Source of the DNA: Chlorogloeopsis sp. ULAP01
GTDB taxonomy: Bacteria > Cyanobacteriota > Cyanobacteriia > Cyanobacteriales > Nostocaceae
Reading direction: 5' to 3'
DNA: 64,000 bases
NCBI RefSeq assembly: GCF_030381805.1
Contig: NZ_JAUDRH010000014.1
Location: forward strand, 1-64,000
Shown here: in pieces, positions 36,996-46,278 of the stretch
Numbering within the stretch: the first letter of the stretch is position 1
Layout of the letters: each line of letters opens with the position of its first letter
Position numbers and translations under genes: made by a program
Notes under the pieces: generated by a model
Database searches by the model: none
Seen by the model: the letters and a program-made list of their open reading frames with translations, nothing else
Told to the model about the DNA's origin: nothing

Positions 36996-37736
36996 CTAGA
37001 ACTTACCCAGCCAGCGAAAAGCACGCTTAAGTTCCTCTGTGCCATTTTCAGGATACCAACGACCGTGGGCAAGGATAACTCTGTTTGGTTCCCATGCAAT
37101 TATCTGGCGGATAGCCTCTCGCGTTTGGGCTTTGCGTCCCCAGAAAGTGAGTCGCAAATCAAAGGGAGTTTTTCCATCAGGATCTAGACAGCCACCTAAT
37201 CTCGCTAATAATTCGTATTTTTTACCAATCTTGTCAGCTTCAAAATTTTCGATGAGGTCGGCAAAAATCAAAGTATGAGACGGCTTATGCAGAAAAACAA
37301 CCTCATCCATAAAGCGACTACCGTGAACAATTACCTGATCAATTTCCTCTGCCCAAGCAGAATCTGGTTCCTCACTCAAATCCCGATCAAAAACAATATT
37401 CTTGGCTCGCTCTCGCACTCTTGGCGATGCCCATTTGATCGCATCAGGATAAACTTCACCCCATTGTTCAATGTAAGCATAATGAATTTTATTCGGTGAA
37501 ACCAGGTGCCGGACTCTTCCCAACGTGTCAATTTCTGCTTTCAGTTCATTAGTTAAGTGTGTTGGCGAATGGATAAACAAATCATCGTTAGTTAAACGGA
37601 TAACAGTCATGCGTGTGGGAAAAGGTATATTAGTACCGTAGGCTTGCATCTGGATAATCAGCCCATCAACAATCCAGATATTTTCATCAACGTACTTAAG
37701 AGTGTTAATTGGTTCGTAAAGTTTTGCATCCTTCAT
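36996..37736 (-). CDS. DUF4336 protein (metallo-beta-lactamase-like fold)
   Basis: 246 residues, cytoplasmic. The family is recognised from the opening NIWIVDGLIIQMQAYGTNIP and the segments DLFIHSPTHLTNEL, LVSPNKIHYAYIEQW, LIFADLIENF and VILAHGRWYPENG. Positions correspond to an MBL fold, but the HxHxDH metal motif is missing, so it is probably not a classical hydrolase. It is convergent with hupL, with a three-base gap. No functional link to hydrogenase is known to me. Confidence 0.85.
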   Translation of the reverse strand: MKDAKLYEPINTLKYVDENIWIVDGLIIQMQAYGTNIPFPTRMTVIRLTNDDLFIHSPTHLTNELKAEIDTLGRVRHLVSPNKIHYAYIEQWGEVYPDAIKWASPRVRERAKNIVFDRDLSEEPDSAWAEEIDQVIVHGSRFMDEVVFLHKPSHTLIFADLIENFEADKIGKKYELLARLGGCLDPDGKTPFDLRLTFWGRKAQTREAIRQIIAWEPNRVILAHGRWYPENGTEELKRAFRWLGKF

Positions 37737-37781
37737 AGTTACATCACCCTTCCAAAAATCTCTACATCTTCAGGTGAAAGA

Positions 37782-38222
37782 ATGTCACAAGATAATCTAA
37801 TGTCTGATTTGGAATTACACAACTATTTTTCTCGTCTTCCAGAAGAAGCACTGAAAGAATTTACAGACTGGTGTATTTTTGAGCAAGCGATCGCAGCTGG
37901 ATACGAATTCACTCCAGATGCGAAAAAGTTAGAAGATCTGGAGGGAGCCTACTACATTGAAGAACTTGTCGATCAGTTCGTCAAAGCGACAAGAAATACA
38001 ATTGAAGGTGGTTTAGCAGCTTTATTAGCAGGAACGCAAGCTGATAAAAATGCTCTCAAAGGCATACCAATTGTAGTTGATTTTATTTCTCTTTATGTCA
38101 AGTATTTAGCTCCAAAAGGCAAGAATAATACATTACCCGTAGACGAGAAATTAGCTCAAGCATCACAAGAACAGTTAGATAAACTACGTGAGATTGCTAA
38201 AAAATATGATGTAGAAATTTGA
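37782..38222 (+). CDS. Conserved-looking hypothetical protein (146 aa)
   Basis: I choose the ATG at 37782 (MSQDNLMSDL), which has AGGTG six bases upstream; the longer ORF from 37644 would overlap the divergent DUF4336 gene and its leader looks like the antisense of that gene. The protein is helical: an N-terminal segment DLELHNYFSRLPEEALKEFT, a middle with VDQFVKATRNTIEGGLAALL, and a lysine-rich end QEQLDKLREIAKKYDVEI. No family recognised. It shares the 45-bp divergent gap with DUF4336. Confidence 0.6.
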   Translation: MSQDNLMSDLELHNYFSRLPEEALKEFTDWCIFEQAIAAGYEFTPDAKKLEDLEGAYYIEELVDQFVKATRNTIEGGLAALLAGTQADKNALKGIPIVVDFISLYVKYLAPKGKNNTLPVDEKLAQASQEQLDKLREIAKKYDVEI

Positions 38223-38386
38223 ACATTAACTGCTGTATTTTCTAGCTTTTAGTATCTGCGTCTAAACAGACTCTGCTTCTCTTATATGAAGTAGAGTCTT
38301 GAGCTAAGGTATTTCTAAATGAGAAAACCTGACAAAAAGAAAGGCTACAGATAAATTATGAGCGTTCAAAGCACCATTTTATTTAT

Positions 38387-39061
38387 TTAGAGAGGCTCAT
38401 CATTATTGTACAGAGAATTTAACAACTGCTCTGTAATATCAATGAGTTCATATACAGAACTTTGCGTTATTTGGGTAGTTTTGAAACCATGAGCAATAGC
38501 ATTACGTATTAGTAGAGCATTCATTAGTGATTGGTAATCAGATTTAGAAATCACACCTTCTGTTGCTAATTGCTTTAATAAATGAAGTGGATCGGGTTTT
38601 TGTAAACTTAAACCTTCCTTTTTGGTAACAAGCCTTAGAGTTGCTTCGGTAAGAGACCAAGTATAAAGAATAGCCGATTCTGGATGCTGGTTGGTAAGTT
38701 CTCTTGCGATTTGCAGTCGTGATTCTATCTCTTTTTCTTGAAGAGAACCCTCGGCTTTAACTGAGTATGCTACATCATCTGGGTTAGTCATCACTAACTC
38801 TAATCTCCACCCAGGATGATTCTCCACGGCTTGAGCTAAATCACGCAAGTATTGGGCAGACGCTATTGAAGAAAGTGACTTGACTTCAACAACAACTGCT
38901 TCTGTCCCTCGGCGCACGATCATGTCAGGACAATAATCTTTAAGGAAATCAGGTAGATCCTCCGGTCTTTCTGGTAACAGCACTTCGTAACCTTTTTCAC
39001 GATACTCTTGTGCCAGTTTCAGCAATCGCTCTCTTTCAAGTTGTGCAGTTGTAGTCGTCAT
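38387..39061 (-). CDS. PD-(D/E)XK nuclease-like protein with C-terminal HEPN-like domain
   Basis: 224 residues. The N-terminal ~110 residues resemble the AHJR-type restriction-endonuclease fold: a leading helix (RERLLKLAQEYREKGYEVLL), then the active-site pattern PDMIVRRGTEAVVVEVKS, giving D...ExK. The C-terminal half is helical and holds RNAIAHG, which fits the R-x4-H motif of HEPN domains (often RNases or their inactive relatives). A nuclease-HEPN arrangement suggests a defence or toxin-type protein. The gene overlaps the RusA-like gene by one base (TGATG), so the two are translationally coupled. No mobile element flanks them. Confidence 0.65.
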   Translation of the reverse strand: MTTTTAQLERERLLKLAQEYREKGYEVLLPERPEDLPDFLKDYCPDMIVRRGTEAVVVEVKSLSSIASAQYLRDLAQAVENHPGWRLELVMTNPDDVAYSVKAEGSLQEKEIESRLQIARELTNQHPESAILYTWSLTEATLRLVTKKEGLSLQKPDPLHLLKQLATEGVISKSDYQSLMNALLIRNAIAHGFKTTQITQSSVYELIDITEQLLNSLYNNDEPL

Positions 39062-39465
39062 CAGATAAGTTCCTCCTGGTCAGGGGCATCGGTTACAACA
39101 ATGTGCAGAAACTCATTACCTCGCGCAAAGCCTTCTGCCAATATTGGAGTTATATTTTCTATTCTAAAGTTACCTGATAAATTTCTTTTCCTCACTACGG
39201 CATCAGTTATTTGATCATCATCAACATATGCCAAACCAATAATTGCATCTTGAATTGGCTTAACTATATTGTCTACATCCATTGCAACTGAGTCATAGAA
39301 ATACGTTACCTGAAGCATAATTAGCCCAGTAGCTATTTTTTGCTCTGGAGACCAATATTTTTGTGCCTCTTGCCGAACTAATGTTTTCCAAAGCCTGAGC
39401 TTCTCACGCCTACGTGTTTGTTGTGATACTGGCGGCCCATCTACTATAAACTCAAATGTTGTCAA
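39061..39465 (-). CDS. RusA family Holliday-junction resolvase-like protein
   Basis: 134 residues. It is recognised by FIVDGPPVSQQTRR near the start and the acidic catalytic core MDVDNIVKPIQDAIIG followed by VDDDQITD, matching the RusA D-x-D-N-x-x-K-x3-D...DD pattern. It should cut branched DNA as a dimer. RusA is mostly a phage gene; here it stands with the nuclease/HEPN gene as a two-gene operon and no phage genes around it. That context suggests a defence or DNA-repair module rather than phage recombination. Confidence 0.8.
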   Translation of the reverse strand: MTTFEFIVDGPPVSQQTRRREKLRLWKTLVRQEAQKYWSPEQKIATGLIMLQVTYFYDSVAMDVDNIVKPIQDAIIGLAYVDDDQITDAVVRKRNLSGNFRIENITPILAEGFARGNEFLHIVVTDAPDQEELI

Positions 39466-39638
39466 TGCTCTTTAAAAATGAAAATGAGAATTGTTTTTTA
39501 ATTCCTTAATTCTGCTATTGTATTTAATTTTACGGCACTGCTATTTAATCTTTTGTGGAAAAGTCGAAAAACTATGGAACTGGTCTTGTAAACGCTGAAT
39601 CTATTGAAGCTATAGAATCACATATTGGAGAGGAGTGA

Positions 39639-40313
39639 ATGATGAGAGTTAATCACAAGCAACTGAAAAAATGGGTTTTGCATCCAGTTGCGTTGGGCTT
39701 GGTAGTAGCAGGTGCGATCGCCTGTCAGCCTGAATCTCCAATAGTTAGTTCCTCGCCAGCAAGTCCCGCTTCCAATCGAGAGGTTTCTCCATCCAAACCA
39801 TCTACTCCAAAACCCGTTCCCCAAAACAAAGCCATCTACAAAAGTGATCGCTTTGGTTTTCAGTTTAGTTATCCTCCTAATATTTTTGTGGTAAATGATA
39901 AAGCAAAAATACCCTCTAGTAATAATGCTTCGTTAGCTGCTATTGAAATTTGGACTCAAGAACACGCCAATAAAATTCGTTCGGGTACATATGAAGGGGG
40001 AACAGAATATCCGGCAAATGTCAGCGTCACAGTAGCGAATAACCCTCAAAAGTTGCCATTGCAGAAATGGGTACAACAAAGTAACCAGTTTGGCATAACT
40101 CGTGCATTTAAATATACAAAAATTGCCGGACAAAAAGTGATCGCCTTCCAATCCAGTGGCTTATACGAGAATGAGCACGTTGTCTTCAAAAGTCCCAATG
40201 GTTCTAACATTATCGTTATTACATTTGGGAAGACTGGCTACGGAAATAATGACGCTATCTACCAAAAAGCATTTGATCAAGTGGTAAATTCATTTACATT
40301 CGTGCGTGGATAG
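39639..40313 (+). CDS. Lipoprotein with PsbP-like domain
   Basis: 224 residues. The signal VALGLVVAGAIAC ends in a lipobox (AIAC). A Pro/Ser-rich linker follows (PASPASNREVSPSKPSTPKP). The mature domain begins YKSDRFGFQFSYPPNIFVVN and ends GKTGYGNNDAIYQKAFDQVVNSFTF, the shape of PsbP/DUF1795-like domains found in many cyanobacterial lipoproteins. A ribosome site GGAGAGGAG stands before two adjacent ATGs (39639, 39642). Role unknown; located on the outer face of a membrane. Confidence 0.75.
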   Translation: MMRVNHKQLKKWVLHPVALGLVVAGAIACQPESPIVSSSPASPASNREVSPSKPSTPKPVPQNKAIYKSDRFGFQFSYPPNIFVVNDKAKIPSSNNASLAAIEIWTQEHANKIRSGTYEGGTEYPANVSVTVANNPQKLPLQKWVQQSNQFGITRAFKYTKIAGQKVIAFQSSGLYENEHVVFKSPNGSNIIVITFGKTGYGNNDAIYQKAFDQVVNSFTFVRG

Positions 40314-40459
40314 GCAACGCCAATTCAATTCAAAAAGTACTATTACTACCATTCCCACTCAAAGTGATCGCATTTACAACAGGTGAGTAAACAGCATTAG
40401 ACCGTCTCGACTAACTTTGGTTTACACTGGCTCTACAAGTAGTTAAAATTTCTCCCTAG

Positions 40460-40669
40460 ATGCCTGAGATAATTGAGATACCTATTGAAATGGCTCACTT
40501 TCAGCTTCCTCAAGCTGTTCAAGAGCGCCTTCACTTTCTGCTGGATCGTCAGGATGCAGGCGAAGAGTTAAATCAAACAGAACGGCGAGAAGCAGAAGGA
40601 CTTGTTGAGTTGGCAGAATTTTTATCTCTACTTAGCTTAAAGTCGCAACGTGTAATGAAGCAGGGATAA
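40460..40669 (+). CDS. Small hypothetical protein (69 aa)
   Basis: 69 residues, helical, soluble: FQLPQAVQERLHFLLDRQDA then LNQTERREAEGLVELAEFLS. This type of short protein is frequent in cyanobacteria, often next to an HNH nuclease or a PIN-type toxin, and may be antitoxin-like; no partner is present here. It could be a solitary leftover. Moderate confidence that it is translated. Confidence 0.55.
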   Translation: MPEIIEIPIEMAHFQLPQAVQERLHFLLDRQDAGEELNQTERREAEGLVELAEFLSLLSLKSQRVMKQG

Positions 40670-40771
40670 ATGTCAAAAATTCCCGCTGCCTTGCGTTAAT
40701 TAGTTATTCAAAGAGCGGGCGATCGCTGTGATTTTATTATGCTACGTTAAATATAAATTTTCCCTATAGTC

Positions 40772-42424
40772 TTACCTCAACCCTAATTGCTGTTTTAACG
40801 CTTCTGGTACATTCACCGCTTTATCCAAACCACGCACACCCCCCCACTCAAGGTAATTACTCCAAGTCATTTTCTCCAGGTTAGCGTTGCTAAGGTCAAC
40901 ACCAGCGAGAATAGTATGGCTAAGGTTAGTGTGGCTGAGATTTGCGCCATTAAGGATAGCACCACTGAGGTTACTACCACTCAAGTTGGCACCACTGAGG
41001 TTCGCGTAACTGAGATCGGTGCCAAAGAGAATTGCATTGCTGATGTCGGCACCACTGAGATCGGCTTGATTAAGAATGACGCCGCTAAGATCGGCTTCAT
41101 TGAGAATCACGCCACCGAGTTCTACACCGCTAAGATCTGCACCCAAAAGAATTGCGCCTTGCAGGTTAGCACCGTGGAGTTTTGCACCATTAAGTTTGGC
41201 ATAACTAAGGTCAGCAGCGATAAGAATAGTACTTTTAAGGTTGGTGCCAAAAAGGATGGTGTCACTTAGGTTTGCGCCTTTGAGAGTGGCATGATTGAGG
41301 TTCGCACCACTGAGATCCGCACGGCACAGATCAGCATAGTTAAGATTAGCGCCGTTAAGATTCGCATCACTGAGATTGGCACTGAAAAGGATGGCATGAC
41401 TGAGATGGCTGCTACTGAGTTTGGCATCTTTAAGGTTGGCACCAGTCAGATTGGCGTGACTAAGATCTGCACCACTAAAGTTGGCACTGTTGAGATCGGC
41501 ACTATCGAGATCAGCGCGGCAAAGATCAGCACCACTGAAGTTGGCTCCACTGAGGTTAGCACTACTGAGGTCAATACTTCTGAGGCTAGCACCACTGAGA
41601 TTCACACTGCTGAGGTTAGCATCACCAAGATTGGCACCATTGAGGTTGGCACCACTGAAATTCGCACCAGTCAGGTTGGCATCACCAAGGTTGGCACCAT
41701 TGAGGTTAGCACCACTGAAATTCGCACCAGTCAGGTTAGCATCACCAAGGTAAGCACCGCTAAAGTTACCTTCTTTCAGGAATTCACCAACAACATTACT
41801 AAAATTGCCAATTTCAATTGCATCACTATAGTTGATTACCCTAAGTAGTTGTGATGTAAAAAAGTTGTTTGTGTGTCGTTGTCCAGAGGGATAAAAAATA
41901 ATTTTTTCTTTCAGGTGGTCTTGCTGTTGTGCATAGCGATGTAACTCCAACAGCAAAATTAATACATTCAATCCTGTATTTATATCTACCTGCCGCAGTC
42001 CGATCGCAATATTTTGTGCTTGCAACTGCAACATCTTTTGCTGTGGCAAGTTGTCTGTAGGTGCAGCATCGATAAATTCCCCTTGACACCAACGTTGATA
42101 AAAAGTTTCTAAGCGCTGAAATAACAGCACTGGACAAAATTGCTCGCTAGCAATTAGCTTTGGCGTTACTGCTTCTACAATGTATGGTTTGAGCGCACAA
42201 TTGCCCATCAACTCATATATCTGCTTGTGCAGTTGGCGATCGCTTATCTTAAAACTCGACTCACTATCAAGTTTTGCCCACTCTTCTAAGCTTTGTTGCA
42301 ACCTGTCCAAATATAGCAATTCTCTGCTATTGTTTTGAGTCTGATTCGCTTTTATGTGCGATCCCTTGACATAAGTTATCAAACGCTTCCATACTTGAGA
42401 TAACTGCGCCATACTTGTATCCAT
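40772..42424 (-). CDS. Pentapeptide-repeat protein
   Basis: 550 residues. The first ~215 residues are helical and conserved only in part (LDRLQQSLEEWAKLDSESSF). Residues about 215-515 are an unbroken run of A(D/N)LSx pentapeptides (e.g. NLTGANFSGANLNGANLGDA), which fold into a right-handed quadrilateral beta-helix. The end is KMTWSNYLEWGGVRGLDKAV plus EALKQQLGLR. Cytoplasmic, with no signal. Such proteins are abundant in heterocystous cyanobacteria with few known functions. The opposite strand shows long open frames with complementary repetitive sequence; those are shadows. The nearly identical tandem units at 41600-41760 suggest recent internal expansion. Confidence 0.9.
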   Translation of the reverse strand: MDTSMAQLSQVWKRLITYVKGSHIKANQTQNNSRELLYLDRLQQSLEEWAKLDSESSFKISDRQLHKQIYELMGNCALKPYIVEAVTPKLIASEQFCPVLLFQRLETFYQRWCQGEFIDAAPTDNLPQQKMLQLQAQNIAIGLRQVDINTGLNVLILLLELHRYAQQQDHLKEKIIFYPSGQRHTNNFFTSQLLRVINYSDAIEIGNFSNVVGEFLKEGNFSGAYLGDANLTGANFSGANLNGANLGDANLTGANFSGANLNGANLGDANLSSVNLSGASLRSIDLSSANLSGANFSGADLCRADLDSADLNSANFSGADLSHANLTGANLKDAKLSSSHLSHAILFSANLSDANLNGANLNYADLCRADLSGANLNHATLKGANLSDTILFGTNLKSTILIAADLSYAKLNGAKLHGANLQGAILLGADLSGVELGGVILNEADLSGVILNQADLSGADISNAILFGTDLSYANLSGANLSGSNLSGAILNGANLSHTNLSHTILAGVDLSNANLEKMTWSNYLEWGGVRGLDKAVNVPEALKQQLGLR

Positions 42425-42933
42425 TAATACTATTTTATTTTTTATTGTTTGAGAGTTAACTGAAGGAGTTTTTATTTACTCAAGCGATCGCTATTCATAA
42501 AAAAAATTAGTATTTTTAGTTACATTTTTATAATTAAAATATTGCTTGGCTTTAGTTTTACTGTTTAAACTAAAAATATCTGCTATAAAAGTTTTTTGAT
42601 GTCTAATAACCTCAATCATTCAGGTTAAATTGTTATACTATTTTGTCAGCATTTTTTCTAGTCAGATGCAAAAATAATACGTACTGTTTGCTACAGATGA
42701 CATTATTGGCAAAAGTACTAGAGTAAAGAAGTGCAACAAAGCTGAAAAAAAATGTAATAAAGCTAAAGAAGTTTAGTAATAACCGATATAAAAAATCTAC
42801 TGTCGTATATTTGAACAGCTTGGTAGTGCTGTGATCTGCCAGTAGTGGGGTGAGGAAATTAGCAATCAGTCTTTATATAAAGATAAGAAGATAGCAGAAA
42901 TTTTATATAGGAAATGAGCCAGGGAAAGTTTGG
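42425..42933. other. Intergenic region before the zincin gene
   Basis: 509 bp, A/T-rich, divergent between the pentapeptide gene and the zincin gene. One GCGATCGC near 42484. No ORF, hairpin or operator that I can support. Confidence 0.4.
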
Positions 42934-45900
42934 ATGAACAGATTAACTTTTTATGTAATTGCTTTACATGGTTTATTGCTAGGAATAACAACTGTTAACA
43001 CCAAGTTACTTGCCATTGAAGTAGTGTCGAACAGCGTTTCTATAGAAGCTGGGAAACAGGACACGGGAAATCAAAAGGACGCGGGGACGCGGGGAGGTGG
43101 TGACACGGGAAATCAAAAGGACACGGAGACGCGGGGAGGTGGTGACACGGGAAATCAAAAGGACACGGAGACGCGGGGAGGTGGTGACACGGGGAATATT
43201 GTTGAGAGATTGTCCGTGTCTTCTGAAAGTGTGTCTTCTAAATCACTGCCTCAGTGGGCGAGATCAAAAGTGTGGGTTCTTGATCGTAACCAACAATTAC
43301 AGCACAAGCCTTTCATTTGGGTAGGCAAAGATACTAAACAAGCTGATCAGCAACCTTTTTTATTAGTTGAGAAAAATTCAGATCAGCCAACAAAATATAA
43401 GCCAGAAAAACCAGATGAAAAACCCAGCTCTACTTCCAAACCTGCCAAAAAAGACGATTTAGAGGCATTTAGTGAAGTAGTAAAAGATACTCAAAAAACA
43501 GAAGGATTATTTACCCTATACCGAAATAAGGAAAAGAATAAGATTTATTTAGAGATTAAACAAGAGCAACTGAATAAAAATTATCTTGCTACGGCGACAC
43601 TTGAATCAGGTATTGGTGAAGCTGGGATCTATAGCGGAATGCCTTTGCAGGATTTTTTGTTTTACTTTCAGCAGGTAAACAACAAATTGAATTTTATTGT
43701 CCGTAATGTCAATTTCCGTACTCATGAAGGAGATCCACAAGCGCGATCGCTAGCTCGGTCATTTAGTGATTCGGTTCTGTATAGTATTGAGATTAAAAGC
43801 ATTCATCCACAGCGCAAATCTATTCTGATTGATTTAAGTGAACTGCTACTTACAGATCTAGCAGGATTGTCTGCAAGTTTGGGACTCTCCGGCAGTGCAG
43901 ACAACTCCTATTTTGGTAATGCTAAAGCTTTTCCGCAAAATATTGAAGTAGAATCAGTTTTCAATTACTCTGGCAGTGGAAAAGACGAAAAGCCGGAATT
44001 TACAGCCTTAGCTGATAATCGTGGCTTTACTTTGCGCGTTCATTATAGTTTGTCCCAGCTACCAGACAACAATTACCGAGCTCGGTTGGCAGACGATCGC
44101 GTTGGTTATTTCATTACTGCCTATCAAGACTTATCCGACGAAGAGCGCAAAGAACCCTTTGTCCGCTACATTAATCGCTGGCATTTAGAAAAACAAGATC
44201 CGAATGCTGATATTTCTTTGCCCAAAAAACCAATCGTCTTTTGGATTGATAATGCCGTTCCTGTTGAGTACCGGGATACGATTAAACAGGGCGTTTTAAT
44301 GTGGAATGCAGCCTTTGAAAAAGCGGGATTTAAGGATGCAATTCAAGTACAGCAAATGCCGAATGACGCCAAATGGGATTCCGCCGATATTCGTTACAAC
44401 ACTATTCGCTGGATTAACACCGTAGATGGATATTTTGCAATGGGGCCATCCCGTGTTAATCCCTTAACAGGAGAAATTTTAAACGCCACCATTTTGGTAG
44501 ATGCCAGTTTTATCCGCGCCCTCAAGAGTGAGTATCGCCAAATCATCCAACCCAATCAACTCAAAAATCGGACTTCTTTAACAGCGTTAATGCAAAATCG
44601 TCTGCTTTGCGCCAATGGTTTAGAAGCAAAAAGTGACGAAAAGTCTACCCAACAGCAGGAACTGCAACATAAAATCACAAAACGATTGTCTCGACTAGCA
44701 GGAGAGTATGACCTTTGTTATGGCATGGAAGCTGCTAACCAATTTACCTATGGTTCTGTGGCAATGTCGCTATTGTCAGACAAACCTGTTACTAACGAGC
44801 AGATGAAACAATATATTCATCAATATTTACGCTTGATCATTGCCCATGAAGTTGGACATACGCTGGGATTGCGACACAATTTCCGTGGTAGCACCTTCTT
44901 ATCACCGGAGGAATTGAATAATCCAGAAATTACCCGCCAAAAAGGTTTAGTTTCGTCCGTGATGGACTACATTCCGCCAAACATCGCCCCCCAAGGTAGT
45001 AAGCAGGGAGATTATTTTCCTAATATGGTAGGGCCCTACGATCGCTGGGCAATTCAGTACGGCTATACACCGATTGGGGCGGCAACTACAAATGCTGAAA
45101 AACCATTTTTGGATAAAATCGCCCAGCAATCTTACAAACCTGAGTATAGTTATGCTACAGATGAGGATGTGTACGATCTAGATCCCACTGCCGATGCTTG
45201 GGATAACAGCCGCAATGTCCTTGTTTACTCACAGTGGCAATTGGATAACGCACGGGTGATGTGGGGACGTTTGGACAAACGTTTTCCAGTTGAAGGAGAA
45301 AGTTATAGTGACGTCAGAGAACGTTTTGGGACTGTACTCGGTAATTACTTCCAAAACATCTATTACGCCACAAAATATATTGGCGGACAGTCTTTCTTTA
45401 GAGTTCATGCTGGCAACAACCAAGGACAATTACCGTTTCAACCCGTGCCAGCAGACAAACAACGGCAGGCGCTAGCAATGCTGCAAAAGTATGTTTTTGC
45501 TGAAGATGCCTTTAATTTTTCACCAGATTTATTGAATAAATTAGCACCTTCACGCTGGCGGCATTGGGGGAGCAGTCCCCGCATCGGTCGTTTAGATTAT
45601 CCGATTCACGATTTGGTATTATTTGTCCAGAGTATTGTTTTATCGGATTTGCTTTCAGGCGATCGCCTCTCCCGTCTCAAGGATATTGAACTTAAAACGG
45701 AGACAGGAAAAGCTTTGACGCTACCTGAATTATTTGATACCTTGCAAGAGGGTATTTGGACGGAAGTAATAAAATCTAAAGGTAAAAACATCACAATTTC
45801 TAGCTTGCGTCGCGGCTTACAGCGACAATATCTAGATACTTTAACTAGTATGGTGTTGCGGAAAAAATACGTTCCAGAAGATGCTCGCACGCTAGCTTGG

Positions 45901-46029
45901 TATAAAATTCGCCAGCTAGATGAAAAACTAGCAAACGTAAACTCTGACGACGAATATACCAAAGCGCACATACTCGAAACACGCGATCGCATCAAGAAAG
46001 TTTTAGAAGCGCCTTTGCAAGCAAATTAG
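42934..46029 (+). CDS. Large zinc-dependent metalloprotease (DUF5117/DUF4953 type)
   Basis: 1031 residues. A short N-terminal signal-like stretch (YVIALHGLLLGITTVNTKLL) is followed by a low-complexity segment of 14-residue repeats (about residues 43-87). The DUF5117-like part then begins near FTLYRNKEKNKIYLEI. The metzincin zinc motif is HEVGHTLGLRHNFRGS with three histidines and the catalytic glutamate, and the Met-turn candidate is SSVMDYIPPN. Relatives are secreted or periplasmic proteases of 800-1000 residues with unknown substrate. The extra N-terminal repeat is peculiar to this gene (see the repeat entry). Monocistronic. Confidence 0.9.
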   Translation: MNRLTFYVIALHGLLLGITTVNTKLLAIEVVSNSVSIEAGKQDTGNQKDAGTRGGGDTGNQKDTETRGGGDTGNQKDTETRGGGDTGNIVERLSVSSESVSSKSLPQWARSKVWVLDRNQQLQHKPFIWVGKDTKQADQQPFLLVEKNSDQPTKYKPEKPDEKPSSTSKPAKKDDLEAFSEVVKDTQKTEGLFTLYRNKEKNKIYLEIKQEQLNKNYLATATLESGIGEAGIYSGMPLQDFLFYFQQVNNKLNFIVRNVNFRTHEGDPQARSLARSFSDSVLYSIEIKSIHPQRKSILIDLSELLLTDLAGLSASLGLSGSADNSYFGNAKAFPQNIEVESVFNYSGSGKDEKPEFTALADNRGFTLRVHYSLSQLPDNNYRARLADDRVGYFITAYQDLSDEERKEPFVRYINRWHLEKQDPNADISLPKKPIVFWIDNAVPVEYRDTIKQGVLMWNAAFEKAGFKDAIQVQQMPNDAKWDSADIRYNTIRWINTVDGYFAMGPSRVNPLTGEILNATILVDASFIRALKSEYRQIIQPNQLKNRTSLTALMQNRLLCANGLEAKSDEKSTQQQELQHKITKRLSRLAGEYDLCYGMEAANQFTYGSVAMSLLSDKPVTNEQMKQYIHQYLRLIIAHEVGHTLGLRHNFRGSTFLSPEELNNPEITRQKGLVSSVMDYIPPNIAPQGSKQGDYFPNMVGPYDRWAIQYGYTPIGAATTNAEKPFLDKIAQQSYKPEYSYATDEDVYDLDPTADAWDNSRNVLVYSQWQLDNARVMWGRLDKRFPVEGESYSDVRERFGTVLGNYFQNIYYATKYIGGQSFFRVHAGNNQGQLPFQPVPADKQRQALAMLQKYVFAEDAFNFSPDLLNKLAPSRWRHWGSSPRIGRLDYPIHDLVLFVQSIVLSDLLSGDRLSRLKDIELKTETGKALTLPELFDTLQEGIWTEVIKSKGKNITISSLRRGLQRQYLDTLTSMVLRKKYVPEDARTLAWYKIRQLDEKLANVNSDDEYTKAHILETRDRIKKVLEAPLQAN
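43060..43195 (+). repeat. 42-bp tandem repeat, three units, in frame in the zincin gene
   Basis: Units start at 43060, 43102 and 43144, with a partial fourth at 43186, each beginning GACACGGGAAATCAAAAGGA. 42 bp equals 14 codons, so expansion does not shift the frame; it encodes D-T-G-N-Q-K-D-T-E-T-R-G-G-G. The first unit differs slightly, the next two are identical. The sequence is of the same type as the intergenic GACACGGAGACGCGG repeats. Confidence 0.9.
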
Positions 46030-46101
46030 TCTCTGAGGGATTAGGGAGTTAATCAGTGAACAGTGTAGACGCGCAGCGGCTTGCCCCAGGCTACAGTTAT
46101 C

Positions 46102-46220
46102 ATACCAAATCCGAATTTAATACCCCCTTTTACCCTACACCCTGGAAGGGTGAGGCTACATAAACAAAGCCCGCCTACGCGGGCTATACAAAAAAGGGTT
46201 TGAACAACCGAATTTGGTAT
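46102..46220. mobile_element. MITE-like element with imperfect terminal inverted repeats
   Basis: 119 bp. The left end ATACCAAATCCGAATTTAAT and right end AACCGAATTTGGTAT are inverted (outer nine bases match perfectly, then partial pairing to about 30 bp, including CCCTTTT/AAAAGGG). In the middle is a GCCCGC-CTAC-GCGGGC hairpin. No ORF. It lies between the zincin gene and the small membrane protein gene. A second copy was not seen in this window. Confidence 0.6.
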
Positions 46221-46278
46221 TAGGTGTATTAGTGTTAACTGATAACTGATAACTGAATCCTGATCCCCAATCTTTCGG

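Noticed and set aside
37644..37781. Upstream extension of the 146-residue hypothetical protein
   Set aside because: It overlaps the divergent DUF4336 gene, reads as its antisense, and the ATG at 37782 has a ribosome site.
40916..41848. Long plus-strand open frames opposite the pentapeptide-repeat gene
   Set aside because: They are the complement of the A(D/N)LSx repeat, with matching periodic Thr/Glu/Ile composition. The minus-strand reading is a clear known family.
43060..43195. CRISPR-like spacing of the 42-bp units
   Set aside because: The units are contiguous with no spacers and lie in an open reading frame.
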